Source: Seonamhaeicola sp.
Lineage (GTDB): Bacteria; Bacteroidota; Bacteroidia; Flavobacteriales; Flavobacteriaceae
Length of the DNA stretch: 64,000 bases
Direction: 5' to 3'
Assembly (NCBI RefSeq): GCF_028281565.1
Contig: NZ_JANQJQ010000037.1
Location: 44,950 to 108,949, forward strand
The position numbers and the translations under genes are program-made. Numbering within the stretch: the first letter of the stretch is position 1; the number at the start of each line of letters is the position of its first letter. The notes under the pieces are model-generated. The model was not told where the DNA came from, ran no database searches, and worked only from the letters and a program-made list of their open reading frames with translations. Shown here piece by piece: positions 54,418 through 63,805 of the stretch.

Positions 54418-54577
54418 TTTTAAAATATTAAATTATTACTGTGGCTAAGTTAATGTTTAAAAGTGTTGTATATCATTAAATTACAATTAATTTTTAATAA
54501 AATTTGGAGTTGAGCTTTTAAACCCTTTAAAACCGGGCGTTGATAGAAGTTTGAGAAATAAAAAAATAGAGTGGTTT

Positions 54578-54874
54578 CTATCTCAAAATTAGTTTTTTAA
54601 TAATGTTTTTCCCCAGTTCCTCATTGAGCATGTCTATGATCTTTTGTTTGCCATAGCCTAATTCTTCACGTAAAACACTGGAACTTAACTGAACATATAG
54701 CGTGTCTCTTTGCAGATTGATCGAAGTAGTATAATTATTAACGCCGTTGCCCATAAGTTTTGCCCAGGCCTCCGCAACATTAACTTTATCCAGGCCTTTT
54801 TCCAGGTTATTGGCTTCTACAAATTCTTTTAAAGCCTCTTTTATGCTGATATGTTCGTTATGGCGTTTTGGCAT
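54578..54874 (-). CDS. DUF721 protein
   Basis: 98 residues. The DUF721/DciA-like pattern: ALKEFVEANNLEKGLDKVNV, WAKLMGNGVNNYTTSINLQR and LYVQLSSSVLREELGYGKQK. It lies next to recF, as DUF721 genes often do. DciA-type relatives load the replicative helicase; whether this one does is not known. Two bases separate it from the 2H gene. Confidence 0.82.
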   Translation of the reverse strand: MPKRHNEHISIKEALKEFVEANNLEKGLDKVNVAEAWAKLMGNGVNNYTTSINLQRDTLYVQLSSSVLREELGYGKQKIIDMLNEELGKNIIKKLILR

Positions 54875-54876
54875 GC

Positions 54877-55557
54877 CTACAGGTGAAATTCAAACAGTTT
54901 TTTTACTAATGCTTCTCTTTGATACCAGTCATTATAAACCAATTCCAGAGCATTCACATCAAAAGTACCAAAATTATGAGTTCTGTGGGCTTTAACGGCC
55001 TTTAAAAATTCGTGTTTATCATTTAGATGTTCTCTAAAGCGAACAACGGTGGCATGTGCAGTTTTTATGGTATACCGTTTGTCAATAGACTGTAATAAAC
55101 CAGTGTTTTTAAATGCGTTTCTCAGATGATCTCTCAAAATATTTAAGGATGCATCACTTGTAAAGCCCTGAACCATTAAGCCCGTAGGAGATGCTGTAAT
55201 ACCTCTGAAATTAATTGAGAAATTATTAATACGCAACAGGCATTTATGAATGACATCAATATAATCCTGAATATGGATATGGTCTAATTTAAAACCATTA
55301 AAGCATGATATAATAGACATGACGGTAATGTGGATGTCGCTACTTTCATAGTAATACTGATTAGGTTCCAGGGTTTTGATTTTACTTATAAACCGCTGAA
55401 TGTGCTCTTTGATATGGTCAGGTGGTCTTATAAGTAAAGTAATTCCAAATCTGTTGTCTGAGGGATCATCGATCAAATGATCTATGGTATATTGATCTTT
55501 TTTAATGAGTTCTACAGAGGTATCGTATAGATCGTCATAATGTGCCTTTAGATTCAT
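54877..55557 (-). CDS. 2H phosphoesterase (2'-5' RNA ligase family)
   Basis: 226 residues. Two HxT motifs: HITV ([12 protein letters not shown]) and HATV ([10 protein letters not shown]), the catalytic pair of the 2H superfamily. Cytoplasmic. It overlaps recF by 4 bases. Substrate unknown. Confidence 0.82.
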   Translation of the reverse strand: MNLKAHYDDLYDTSVELIKKDQYTIDHLIDDPSDNRFGITLLIRPPDHIKEHIQRFISKIKTLEPNQYYYESSDIHITVMSIISCFNGFKLDHIHIQDYIDVIHKCLLRINNFSINFRGITASPTGLMVQGFTSDASLNILRDHLRNAFKNTGLLQSIDKRYTIKTAHATVVRFREHLNDKHEFLKAVKAHRTHNFGTFDVNALELVYNDWYQREALVKKLFEFHL

Positions 55558-56633
55558 AGCTTGAAGATCTCATAAGATTGATGCACCTGTTTTACGGCAT
55601 TTTCGGTCCGCTCGGCATGCGTATCACTTATGAACAATTGACCGAAATTTTCGTTATCCACTAATTTAATGATCTGAGCTACACGCTGCTCGTCTAACTT
55701 GTCAAAAATATCATCCAGCAGTAAAATAGGGTTCACACCGCTTTGGGCCTTTATAAAATCGAATTGTGCCAGTTTCAATGCAATTAAAAACGATTTTTGT
55801 TGCCCCTGACTGCCAAATTTTTTAATGGGATGTCCTTCAATGTTAAAGTGCAGGTCGTCTTTATGAATACCAACACTGGTGTATTGTAAGGCCTTATCCT
55901 TATTCAGGGCATTTTCTAAAAGGGTGTTCAAATCATCTTCAAACAAATGACTGTGATACACTAAATCTACATTTTCTTTGCCATTGCTGATGGCATTATA
56001 CCGTTCCTTAAAAATAGGAATGAATGCTTTTAAAAAGGCATCCCGTTTTTCAAAAATAAGGGTTCCGTATTCTGTTAACTGATCGTTATAAATCTCTAAA
56101 GTATCTCCGTTGAACGTATGATTTAATGCAAAATATTTTAAAAGTGCATTGCGCTGCGCCAATATTTTATTGTAATTAATTAAATGGCTCAAATAGGTTT
56201 TATCGCTTTGCGAAATCACACTATCAATAAACTTGCGTCGGGTATCACTGCCTTCAATAATCAGGTTTCTGTCGGCCGGAGAAATAATAACCAGAGGTAA
56301 AAAACCGATATGCTCACTGAATTTCTCGTAAGCTTTCCCGTTTCGTTTAATCACTTTTTTTTGGCCTCGCTTCAGGCTGACAACTATCTTTTCGGTTTTT
56401 TCATCTTTGTCATATTCGCCATTGACAACATAAAAATCTTCACCGTGTTTTATGTTTTGAGTGGCCACCGGATTAAAATAGCTTTTGCCAAAAGACAGAT
56501 GATAAATAGCATCCAGAACATTGGTTTTTCCAATGCCATTATTACCAACAATACAGTTAATCTTTTCGTTGAAATCGAACGATCTGCTATCGAAATTTTT
56601 ATAGTTGAGTAATGAGAGCGATTTTAAAATCAT
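55554..56633 (-). CDS. recF: DNA replication and repair protein RecF
   Basis: 359 residues. Walker A GNNGIGKT (at about 30-37), ABC-type signature [17 protein letters not shown], Walker [13 protein letters not shown]. It loads RecA at gaps. First gene of the recF-2H-DUF721 operon, divergent from the TPR gene. Confidence 0.95.
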   Translation of the reverse strand: MILKSLSLLNYKNFDSRSFDFNEKINCIVGNNGIGKTNVLDAIYHLSFGKSYFNPVATQNIKHGEDFYVVNGEYDKDEKTEKIVVSLKRGQKKVIKRNGKAYEKFSEHIGFLPLVIISPADRNLIIEGSDTRRKFIDSVISQSDKTYLSHLINYNKILAQRNALLKYFALNHTFNGDTLEIYNDQLTEYGTLIFEKRDAFLKAFIPIFKERYNAISNGKENVDLVYHSHLFEDDLNTLLENALNKDKALQYTSVGIHKDDLHFNIEGHPIKKFGSQGQQKSFLIALKLAQFDFIKAQSGVNPILLLDDIFDKLDEQRVAQIIKLVDNENFGQLFISDTHAERTENAVKQVHQSYEIFKL

Positions 56634-56731
56634 ACTGCCAAATGCAATTTAAAGTCGGTTTTAGTGGAAAAAGAAGTGCAAATTATTGAAAAATATCAAA
56701 TAAATAGCCCTTTAGTTATGAAGAAAAATTA

Positions 56732-56739
56732 TATTTTTG
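56732..56739 (+). promoter_or_regulatory. Putative -7 element of TPR-ribH operon
   Basis: TATTTTTG, 21 bases before the ATG at 56761; the -33 element is weak. Confidence 0.5.
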
Positions 56740-56760
56740 CGGCGCATTAATTTATAATAT

Positions 56761-57531
56761 ATGGCAACGTACAAGAAGAGAGGCTATAAACCAAAAACGA
56801 AGGTAGAAAAGCAACAGAATATAGAAGAGGGATCTACAACGGCTGAGGTTTTTGATACGCTTGATGAGACGGCTTCAAAAACAGAGGCTTTTGTAGAGAA
56901 AAACCAAAAGTATATTTTTATCATTATAGGCGTTGTAGCTGCTGTGGTTCTGGGCACCATGGGTTATAAAGAATACATTGCAAAGCCTAAACAAACAGCT
57001 GCTATGAACGATATGTTCCAGGCGCAAAAATACTTTGATGAAGCTCAAACAGGAGTTGCAAAAGATTCGTTATACAACTTAGCGCTAAACGGTGGTGAGG
57101 GTAAATTTGGCATGTTGGATATTATTAGTGAGTACGGTGGAACTGATGCTGCTAATTTGGCCAGTTACTATGCGGGAACCGCTTATTTAAGATTGAAGGA
57201 TTACAAAAATGCGGTAGAGCACTTAAGCAATTTTAAAAGTGATGACGAGATTTTAGCACCCTTAGCCAAAGGAAATATTGGTGATGCCTTTGTGCAGTTG
57301 AATCAGCCGGAAGACGCCCTGGATTATTATGAGCAAGCGGCTAACATGCGTGATAATGAATTTACAACCCCCATGTATTTATACAAGGCGGGAACTGTAG
57401 CTTTAGAGTTGGGAAATCCGGATAAGGCACTGTCTTATTTTGAAAGAATTAAGACAGAGTATCCTAAGGCTACCGAAGCTTCAAACATTGATGTGTTTAT
57501 AGGAAAAGCTCAAGTTTTAGCCAATAAATAA
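56761..57531 (+). CDS. TPR membrane protein
   Basis: 256 residues. A basic start, one membrane segment (YIFIIIGVVAAVVLGTMGY, about 57-75), then TPR helices: LASYYAGTAYLRLKDYKNAV, PLAKGNIGDAFVQLNQPEDA and PMYLYKAGTVALELGNPDKA. YfgM-like domain architecture. Directly followed by ribH (1 base apart). Confidence 0.87.
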   Translation: MATYKKRGYKPKTKVEKQQNIEEGSTTAEVFDTLDETASKTEAFVEKNQKYIFIIIGVVAAVVLGTMGYKEYIAKPKQTAAMNDMFQAQKYFDEAQTGVAKDSLYNLALNGGEGKFGMLDIISEYGGTDAANLASYYAGTAYLRLKDYKNAVEHLSNFKSDDEILAPLAKGNIGDAFVQLNQPEDALDYYEQAANMRDNEFTTPMYLYKAGTVALELGNPDKALSYFERIKTEYPKATEASNIDVFIGKAQVLANK

Positions 57532-57532
57532 T

Positions 57533-58018
57533 ATGGCCACTGAAAATAAAAATTTATCGGACTACGATAAAGCCACAATCCCAAACGCGAGTAAATTTCG
57601 GTTTGGGATTGTTGTTTCTGAATGGAATGATACCATTACCGAGGCTCTTTATCAAGGGGCTTATGATGCTTTGGTAGATAATGGTACCTTACCAAATAAT
57701 ATTATCCGTTGGGATGTTCCTGGGAGCTTTGAGCTTATTTACGGGTGTAAAAAAATGCAGGAACAAATGGTAAATGTGGTGATTGCCATTGGAAGCGTTA
57801 TTCAGGGAGAAACCAAACATTTCGATTTTGTTTGTGAAGCGGTGTCACAAGGGATAAAAGACCTCAATGTAACCCGTGAAACACCCGTGATTTTCTGTGT
57901 GCTTACCGATAATACCTTAGAACAGGCTCAGGCGCGTTCCGGAGGAAAACACGGTAACAAAGGTACCGAAGCCGCTATTGCCGCCATTAAAATGGCAGAA
58001 CTACGTAAAAACAGTTAA
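57533..58018 (+). CDS. ribH: 6,7-dimethyl-8-ribityllumazine synthase
   Basis: 161 residues. RFGIVVSEWNDTITEALYQG, VPGSFELIYGCKKM, AIGSVIQGETKHFDFVCEAV, and FCVLTDNTLEQAQARSGGKH, all lumazine synthase signatures. It makes the riboflavin precursor. Cotranscribed with the TPR gene. Confidence 0.95.
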   Translation: MATENKNLSDYDKATIPNASKFRFGIVVSEWNDTITEALYQGAYDALVDNGTLPNNIIRWDVPGSFELIYGCKKMQEQMVNVVIAIGSVIQGETKHFDFVCEAVSQGIKDLNVTRETPVIFCVLTDNTLEQAQARSGGKHGNKGTEAAIAAIKMAELRKNS

Positions 58019-58335
58019 CAGTATTTTGTCCCGGTTTACAGTTTCAAACTTCTAGCTTCTGTCTTCTGTCCCCGGTCTTTGACCTTCGGTTTTTGAGCTT
58101 TACTTTGTTAACAATTTTTGGCTTTTCAAACGCTTAACTCTATCTATTTTTGATTATTTTTGAAGTTAATACCATTTAATAATTGAAATCACTGGTGTAA
58201 ATCTGTTCTTTTTCATTTATACTTCAAAATAAAATGAAACCGTAGCTAAGGCTATGCTTTAATTTTCTTTATTGTCTAAATAAAAAATATCCAAATTTCC
58301 ATCTCAGTGGTTCCAAATAATAAATGATATAAGCA
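58019..58335. repeat. Intergenic region with dispersed pyrimidine repeat
   Basis: 317 bases without a gene. At 58043-58090 TTCTAGCTTCTGTCTTCTGT and neighbouring GACCTTCGG match blocks at 46429-46481 and 62448-62484 (inverted). The rest is AT-rich. Confidence 0.6.
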
Positions 58336-58575
58336 TTGTTAGATTTGTTCAAACAAAGAAAAAATAAAAGATTTAACTATCAACCCAGGTTTTCAAAAGA
58401 AGATCAAACGCATGCCGATTCCGAAGAAAGTCCTGAAAAGGAGTTTATTTCCAGATGGAAAGCTACCCGGGAAGGTAAGCGTAAAGTGAAAGGCGTGATG
58501 CCCATAAGAACCTTAATTTTGGCTTTGGTATTATTATTGATCCTTATGTATGTATTAGAAAAAAAATACATGTAA
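58336..58575 (+). CDS. Small membrane protein (KRFNYQPRF type)
   Basis: 79 residues. The start must be TTG at 58336 because an in-frame TAA lies 3 bases before it and no ATG fits. RKNKRFNYQPRF near the start and one C-terminal membrane segment (PIRTLILALVLLLILMYVLE). The next gene begins with a similar block (LRKNKKFSYSPRYYKGEG), so the two look like diverged copies. Both precede mutL. Confidence 0.7.
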   Translation: MLDLFKQRKNKRFNYQPRFSKEDQTHADSEESPEKEFISRWKATREGKRKVKGVMPIRTLILALVLLLILMYVLEKKYM

Positions 58576-58595
58576 CTCAAAAAAACTTAGAAATT

Positions 58596-58877
58596 ATGGG
58601 GCTTTTAAAATTACGTAAGAACAAAAAGTTTAGTTATTCACCTCGTTATTATAAAGGTGAAGGGAATCCGTATGAAATTAAACATAAGTTTGATGAGCAC
58701 AGGACTACTGTTGGTAATAATTCCGGTTTGAAAACTAAATTTAATAATGCCATAAACGATTACAAGTATAATCCAAATAAAGAAGCAAATAAACGTGTGC
58801 TAATTATAGTGGCGGTTTTAGTTTTAATTTTCTTGTTTATTATTGGGTTTGATTTATCTATTTTCTTTTCTAAATAA
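58596..58877 (+). CDS. Small membrane protein, second copy
   Basis: 93 residues. MGLLKLRKNKKFSYSPRYYK resembles the preceding gene; C-terminal membrane segment (VLIIVAVLVLIFLFIIGFDL). Three bases from mutL, so likely cotranscribed with it. Function unknown. Confidence 0.75.
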   Translation: MGLLKLRKNKKFSYSPRYYKGEGNPYEIKHKFDEHRTTVGNNSGLKTKFNNAINDYKYNPNKEANKRVLIIVAVLVLIFLFIIGFDLSIFFSK

Positions 58878-58880
58878 TAC

Positions 58881-60743
58881 ATGGCAGACATCATACAGCT
58901 TTTACCTGATCATGTTGCAAACCAAATTGCCGCCGGAGAAGTTGTACAACGTCCGGCTTCCGTAGTAAAGGAGTTGCTTGAAAATGCTATTGATGCAGGG
59001 GCTTCAACTATAAAACTTATTATTAAAGATGCCGGTAAAACCTTAATCCAGGTGATCGATGACGGTAAGGGGATGAGTATTACCGATGCCCGATTAAGTT
59101 TTGAACGCCATGCTACTTCTAAAATAAGAACTGCAGACGATCTGTTTCAATTAGATACCAAAGGCTTTCGCGGTGAGGCGTTGGCAAGTATTGCCGCTAT
59201 TGCCCATGTAGAGTTAAAGACCAAACAAGGACAAGATGATGTTGGTACCGCCATTGTTATTGAAGGCAGTGAAGTGGTATCGCAAGAAGTCGTTGTAACG
59301 CCTAAAGGCACCTCGGTTTCTGTAAAGAACTTGTTTTTTAATATTCCGGCACGTCGCAATTTTTTAAAATCGAATGCTGTAGAACTGCGCCACATTATTG
59401 ACGAATTTCACCGGGTGGCTTTAGTGCATTGCGACATCCATTTTGCCATGTATAATAATGGCAGCGAAACGTTTAATTTACCGGTTAGTAATTACAGGCA
59501 ACGTATTGTAAATATTTTTGGTACCAAGACCAATGAGAAATTAGTGCCGGTCAATGAAGACACCGAAGTGCTTAAAATTTCCGGGTTTGTAGGTAAACCG
59601 GAGTTTGCCAAAAAGACCAGAGGTGAGCAGTATTTTTTTGTAAACAACCGGTTTATAAAAAGTGCTTACTTAAATCATGCTATCGCTTCAGCGTTTGACG
59701 GTCTGTTGAAAAGCGGAACACATGCAAGCTATTTTTTGAGTTTGACAGTAGACCCTCAAACCATTGATATCAACATCCATCCCACAAAAACAGAGATAAA
59801 GTTTGACGATGAACATACCTTGTATGCCTTGTTACGATCAGCAGTTAAGCATAGTTTGGGGCAGTTCAATATAGCGCCTGTTTTGGATTTTGACAGAGAT
59901 TCCAGCCTTGATACGCCTTACCATTTTGATAAGAAGGCAACCAGTACACCGACTATTGAGGTGGACAGAAGTTTCAATCCGTTTAAGGAAGAAACCAGGT
60001 CTGGAGGAGGTACTTCAACTAAACATGTATCCTTTAAAAAAGAACCGGCTGCCAATTGGGAAAGCCTGTATGTAGGCTTAGAATCCAAGGGTAACAAGGG
60101 GCATCAGGATTTTAGTGAAGTTCATTTTGAAAGTGAAGAAACCACTGCTTCCGTTTTTGCAGATGATAAAGCGGTTGAACAAATTCATACCACCTACCAG
60201 CTTCATAATAAATATATAGTAAGTACCATTAAATCAGGGATGCTGGTCATAGACCAACACAGAGCCCATCAACGTATATTGTATGAGGATTTCCTGAAGC
60301 ATATGACCATCAAGGAAGCTGTGAGCCAACAATTATTGTTTCCGCTTCAGTTACATTTTTCTGTTCAGGAAATACAGATCTTAAACCAGTTAAAAGAAGA
60401 TCTGGAACATACGGGTTTTGTGTTTTCTAACGTTTTAGAGGAGTCGGTTGAGATTACCGGCGTGCCCGTTAGTGTACCCGAAAGTGAAGTATCCATCATT
60501 TTAGAACAACTTATCAGTGATGTTGAAAATGAAGTGCCGGATGCTCATTTTAGTGCTACCGATTTACTGGCGAAATCCATGGCAAAAAGTTTAGCTATTA
60601 AAACGGGGCAAGCCTTACAGAAGGATGAGCAGGAACACCTGGTCAACAAATTATTTGCCTGTAAAGAACCTAGTGTGTCACCTACTAATAAGGCAACATT
60701 CATCACGATGAGTGTTGATGAACTGGATAAAAAATTTATTTAA
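58881..60743 (+). CDS. mutL: DNA mismatch repair protein MutL
   Basis: 620 residues. N-terminal GHKL ATPase: VVKELLENAIDAGAS, DDGKGM, GFRGEALASIAAIA. C-terminal dimerisation domain from about 430 has DQHRAHQRILYEDF, close to the endonuclease motif DQHAxxERxxYE, and ends with the KLFACKEP zinc-related block. Probably a nicking MutL. Confidence 0.96.
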   Translation: MADIIQLLPDHVANQIAAGEVVQRPASVVKELLENAIDAGASTIKLIIKDAGKTLIQVIDDGKGMSITDARLSFERHATSKIRTADDLFQLDTKGFRGEALASIAAIAHVELKTKQGQDDVGTAIVIEGSEVVSQEVVVTPKGTSVSVKNLFFNIPARRNFLKSNAVELRHIIDEFHRVALVHCDIHFAMYNNGSETFNLPVSNYRQRIVNIFGTKTNEKLVPVNEDTEVLKISGFVGKPEFAKKTRGEQYFFVNNRFIKSAYLNHAIASAFDGLLKSGTHASYFLSLTVDPQTIDINIHPTKTEIKFDDEHTLYALLRSAVKHSLGQFNIAPVLDFDRDSSLDTPYHFDKKATSTPTIEVDRSFNPFKEETRSGGGTSTKHVSFKKEPAANWESLYVGLESKGNKGHQDFSEVHFESEETTASVFADDKAVEQIHTTYQLHNKYIVSTIKSGMLVIDQHRAHQRILYEDFLKHMTIKEAVSQQLLFPLQLHFSVQEIQILNQLKEDLEHTGFVFSNVLEESVEITGVPVSVPESEVSIILEQLISDVENEVPDAHFSATDLLAKSMAKSLAIKTGQALQKDEQEHLVNKLFACKEPSVSPTNKATFITMSVDELDKKFI

Positions 60744-60840
60744 AACTAAGATTGAAGGCAGGATAAAAGATTAAATTTTAAGATACTGTCACCTTGAGCG
60801 CAGTCGAAAGGTTTCAATTGTTTAAAGAGAAAATTAAAAT

Positions 60841-61590
60841 ATGATGCGAATTTCAGAAACCGTTAAACACTTGCTAATCATTAATGTGATTATGTTTATC
60901 GGTACCGTAGCGATAGGAGAAGGTGTTTTGTTTTATGATTGGTTCGCTATGCATTTCCCGAAGAATGAAGCTTTCAAACCCTGGCAAATAATAACACACA
61001 TGTTTATGCATGGCAGCCCAATGCATTTGTTTTTTAACATGTTTGCACTTTGGATGTTTGGGTCACCGGTAGAACAGGCTTTAGGGTCTAAGCGATTCCT
61101 GTTTATTTACTTTTCTGCCGGTTTAGGAGCGGTCGCTATGCAGGTTGGGTATTATTATTTTCAATATTTACCGACCTATGATTCTTTATTAGGATCAGGG
61201 TTGTCTTCGGATCAAATCATACAAATGTTATCAACCAATAAAGTAATTGAAGGCACTTCCCAGGCTCAATTTTCTCAATTGCAACATATATTTCCGATTT
61301 TTAATGCCTCCATGGTTGGTGCATCGGGTTGTTTAATGGGCATCATGGCAGCCTTCGGGATGATGAACCCCAATGCGGAATTAATGTTAATATTTTTACC
61401 AATTCCAATCAAGGCCAAGTACTTTATTCCGGGAATTATTGCATTAGATTTGATCTCCGGTATTAGCGGGCAATCTATTTTCGGATATGGTAATATTGCC
61501 CATTTCGCTCACGTTGGAGGCGCTGTTACCGGATTTTTAATTATGTGGTACTGGAAGAAAACGCAGTTTAACAGAAATAGGTGGTATTAA
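60841..61590 (+). CDS. Rhomboid family intramembrane serine protease
   Basis: 249 residues, six membrane segments. Catalytic Ser in VGASGCLMGIMAAFG, His in IAHFAHVGGAVTGF, plus the HMFMHGSPMHLFFNMFALWM block. An insertion at about 105-150 (YDSLLGSGLSSDQIIQML). It ends 1 base before the next rhomboid gene. Confidence 0.9.
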   Translation: MMRISETVKHLLIINVIMFIGTVAIGEGVLFYDWFAMHFPKNEAFKPWQIITHMFMHGSPMHLFFNMFALWMFGSPVEQALGSKRFLFIYFSAGLGAVAMQVGYYYFQYLPTYDSLLGSGLSSDQIIQMLSTNKVIEGTSQAQFSQLQHIFPIFNASMVGASGCLMGIMAAFGMMNPNAELMLIFLPIPIKAKYFIPGIIALDLISGISGQSIFGYGNIAHFAHVGGAVTGFLIMWYWKKTQFNRNRWY

Positions 61591-62439
61591 ATGACAACGC
61601 TTGGTCAGGATATAAAGGATAAGTTAAAGCGGCTTAATGTTTTAGAGAGGATTATAGTCGTTAACGCGGTAGTTTTTATAATTGAAAAGTTATTCAGGCT
61701 AAATCTGGAATGGTTCAAACTACCCAGTGATTTTTCAGATGTTATTTTAAAACCCTGGAGCATTATTACTTATGCCTTTTTGCATGGCGATGTATTACAT
61801 ATCCTTTTTAATATGCTCTGGCTGTATTTTATCGGACGCATGATTTTAAATCTCTTTAGCCCTAAAATGGCCTTAAATATTTACTTCCTTGGAGCCATTT
61901 GTGGCGGATTGTTGTTTATGCTGGGTTATCAACTTTTTCCGGATTTTTTTGGTGTTAATTCAACCTTGGTTGGCGCATCGGCAGCGGTGCGAGCTTTATT
62001 GATTTTCCTGTGTGCCTACATGCCTAACCAGGAGGTTCGGTTTTTTACTATCAGACTTAAACTTTGGTATATAGCCGCGGCCATAGTGGTTTTAGATGTT
62101 ATCGGCTTATCAGGAAATAATTCAGGAGGACATTTAGCGCATTTAGGCGGCGCCTTATTGGGATACCTTTATGCTAAACAGTTGACCAAAGGAAAAGATA
62201 TAGGCAAGGGGTTTGAACGTTTTATGGACGCCCTGGTCGGTATGTTTAAGTCTTCTAAGAAAAGCCCGTTAAAAACAGTTCATAAAAAGAAAAGTAAAGT
62301 AGGGGGGTATACTAAAACCGAATTTAACGAGTTTAATAACCAGAAAAAAATTGATGTTATCCTTGATAAAATAAGTAAGAGTGGTTATGACAGTTTAACT
62401 GCCGAGGAAAAAGACTTTCTGTTTAGAGCGGGGAAATAG
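61591..62439 (+). CDS. Rhomboid family protein, second copy
   Basis: 282 residues. Catalytic region VGASAAVRALLIF (GASA in place of GASG) and HLAHLGGALLGYLYA; YAFLHGDVLHILFNMLWLYF. A C-terminal basic cytoplasmic tail (KKSPLKTVHKKKSKVGGYTK) and an EFNEF-like end. Starts directly after the first rhomboid stop, so translationally coupled. Confidence 0.88.
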   Translation: MTTLGQDIKDKLKRLNVLERIIVVNAVVFIIEKLFRLNLEWFKLPSDFSDVILKPWSIITYAFLHGDVLHILFNMLWLYFIGRMILNLFSPKMALNIYFLGAICGGLLFMLGYQLFPDFFGVNSTLVGASAAVRALLIFLCAYMPNQEVRFFTIRLKLWYIAAAIVVLDVIGLSGNNSGGHLAHLGGALLGYLYAKQLTKGKDIGKGFERFMDALVGMFKSSKKSPLKTVHKKKSKVGGYTKTEFNEFNNQKKIDVILDKISKSGYDSLTAEEKDFLFRAGK

Positions 62440-62618
62440 TGTTTGTTGGCGGAAGCTGGAAGACGAAAGACAGAAGCTAGAAGCAATGTATGAGTAAGTT
62501 CAAATTTGAAAATTTAACATAGAAACAACTGTCAACGGCAGCACGCCTTATAACCTAAGAATTATCAATACAAGATAGAATAAAATAATGAATGTTCGTA
62601 TCAATCATAAACGCAACT

Positions 62619-62644
62619 GTCACCCTGAATTTATTTCAGGGTCT
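62619..62644. repeat. REP-like unit A3
   Basis: CCCTGAA-TTTAT-TTCAGGG; one arm differs from A1/A2 by a base. B3 follows 29 bases later. Confidence 0.78.
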
Positions 62645-62673
62645 CATTGTACGACATGGATTTGCTAATTATG

Positions 62674-62700
62674 AGATGCTGAATCGAGTTCAGCATGACA
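62674..62700. repeat. REP-like unit B3
   Basis: AGATGCTGAA-TCGAG-TTCAGCATGACA pattern; same A-then-B order as the other two pairs. Confidence 0.78.
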
Positions 62701-62776
62701 AAAATTCAATTTTATGTCAAAAAAACGACATTCAAAAAAAATATATTGTTATTTATCTTTTCACGGTCTTTAAACA

Positions 62777-63805
62777 ATGAAAAGTTTGAACTTTTTAAAT
62801 AAAATTATCTACTTCATTAATATTGTTGTTGCGTTTGCGCTACTCTTTTCATACATACTGCCGTTTTTACCGCCAAAAACATTTGCCGTTTTATCGGTGC
62901 TCAATTTGGGCGTTTCGTTTTTGATCATACTGAATATTTTATTTGCTACTTATTGGTTAATAAGGCTGAAAAGACAATTTGTTCTGTCGTTCTTAGTATT
63001 GTTTATCGGTTACTTGTCATACGGATCCTTATATAAATTTTCCACTTCAAAGGAAGTAGAACATAGTGGGAATTTTAAGGTGATGAATTACAACGTCAGG
63101 TTGTTCAATTTATATGATTGGATTAAGGAAGATGCGGTTGAAACCAAAATTGTAGACTTTATAAAAACCCAAGCTCCTGATGTTTTAAGCGTTCAGGAAT
63201 ACCATCCACATAAGAATATTGATCTGTCGTTTTTTAAACACAAATTCGAAAAATTATCCGGAAAAAAAACAAAATACGGACAAGCCATTTTTTCTCAATT
63301 TCCCATTGTAAATTCCGGCTCCATTGAATTTCCCGATACCGGTAACAATGCTATTTTCGCAGATGTTGTAAAAGGAAACGATACGATCAGGGTTTACAAT
63401 ATTCACCTCGAGTCTTTGCGTATTAGTGCCGACGTTGAAGACCTTAAAAATGAAGACTCGGAACGATTGCTTAAAAGAGTTGGTTCTACTTTTAAAATGC
63501 AGCAGTTTCAAACCGAATTATTTTTAATGCATAAAAAACAATGTAAGCACAACATGGTGATCTGTGGCGATTTTAACAATACCGCTTTTTCGTATGTGTA
63601 CCGAAAAATTAAAGGCGATCTACAAGATACTTTTAAAGCAGCGGGAAGTGGTTTTGGACGTACTTATGACTTCAAATTTTTTCCGGTTAGAATTGATTTT
63701 ATTTTCGCAGATGAAGCGTTTAGTGTCAATGGATTTGAATCTTACACAGAACCTTATTCGGATCATTTTCCCATTATGACTACGTTGTCATTAAGAGATG
63801 AATAG
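62777..63805 (+). CDS. Endonuclease/exonuclease/phosphatase family membrane protein
   Basis: 342 residues. Three N-terminal membrane segments (about 10-95), then the EEP fold: KVMNYNVRLFNLYDW, DVLSVQEYHPHK (metal Glu), YNIHLESLR, CGDFNNTAFSYVYRKI and the final YSDHFPIMTTL (SDH). Unknown substrate. Last gene of the window. Confidence 0.88.
   Translation: MKSLNFLNKIIYFINIVVAFALLFSYILPFLPPKTFAVLSVLNLGVSFLIILNILFATYWLIRLKRQFVLSFLVLFIGYLSYGSLYKFSTSKEVEHSGNFKVMNYNVRLFNLYDWIKEDAVETKIVDFIKTQAPDVLSVQEYHPHKNIDLSFFKHKFEKLSGKKTKYGQAIFSQFPIVNSGSIEFPDTGNNAIFADVVKGNDTIRVYNIHLESLRISADVEDLKNEDSERLLKRVGSTFKMQQFQTELFLMHKKQCKHNMVICGDFNNTAFSYVYRKIKGDLQDTFKAAGSGFGRTYDFKFFPVRIDFIFADEAFSVNGFESYTEPYSDHFPIMTTLSLRDE

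Larger units (their letters stand above)
62440..62776. repeat. Intergenic repeat region
   Basis: 337 bases without a gene: an inverted pyrimidine-repeat block (62448-62484), then REP-like A3 (62619-62644) and B3 (62674-62700). Confidence 0.65.
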
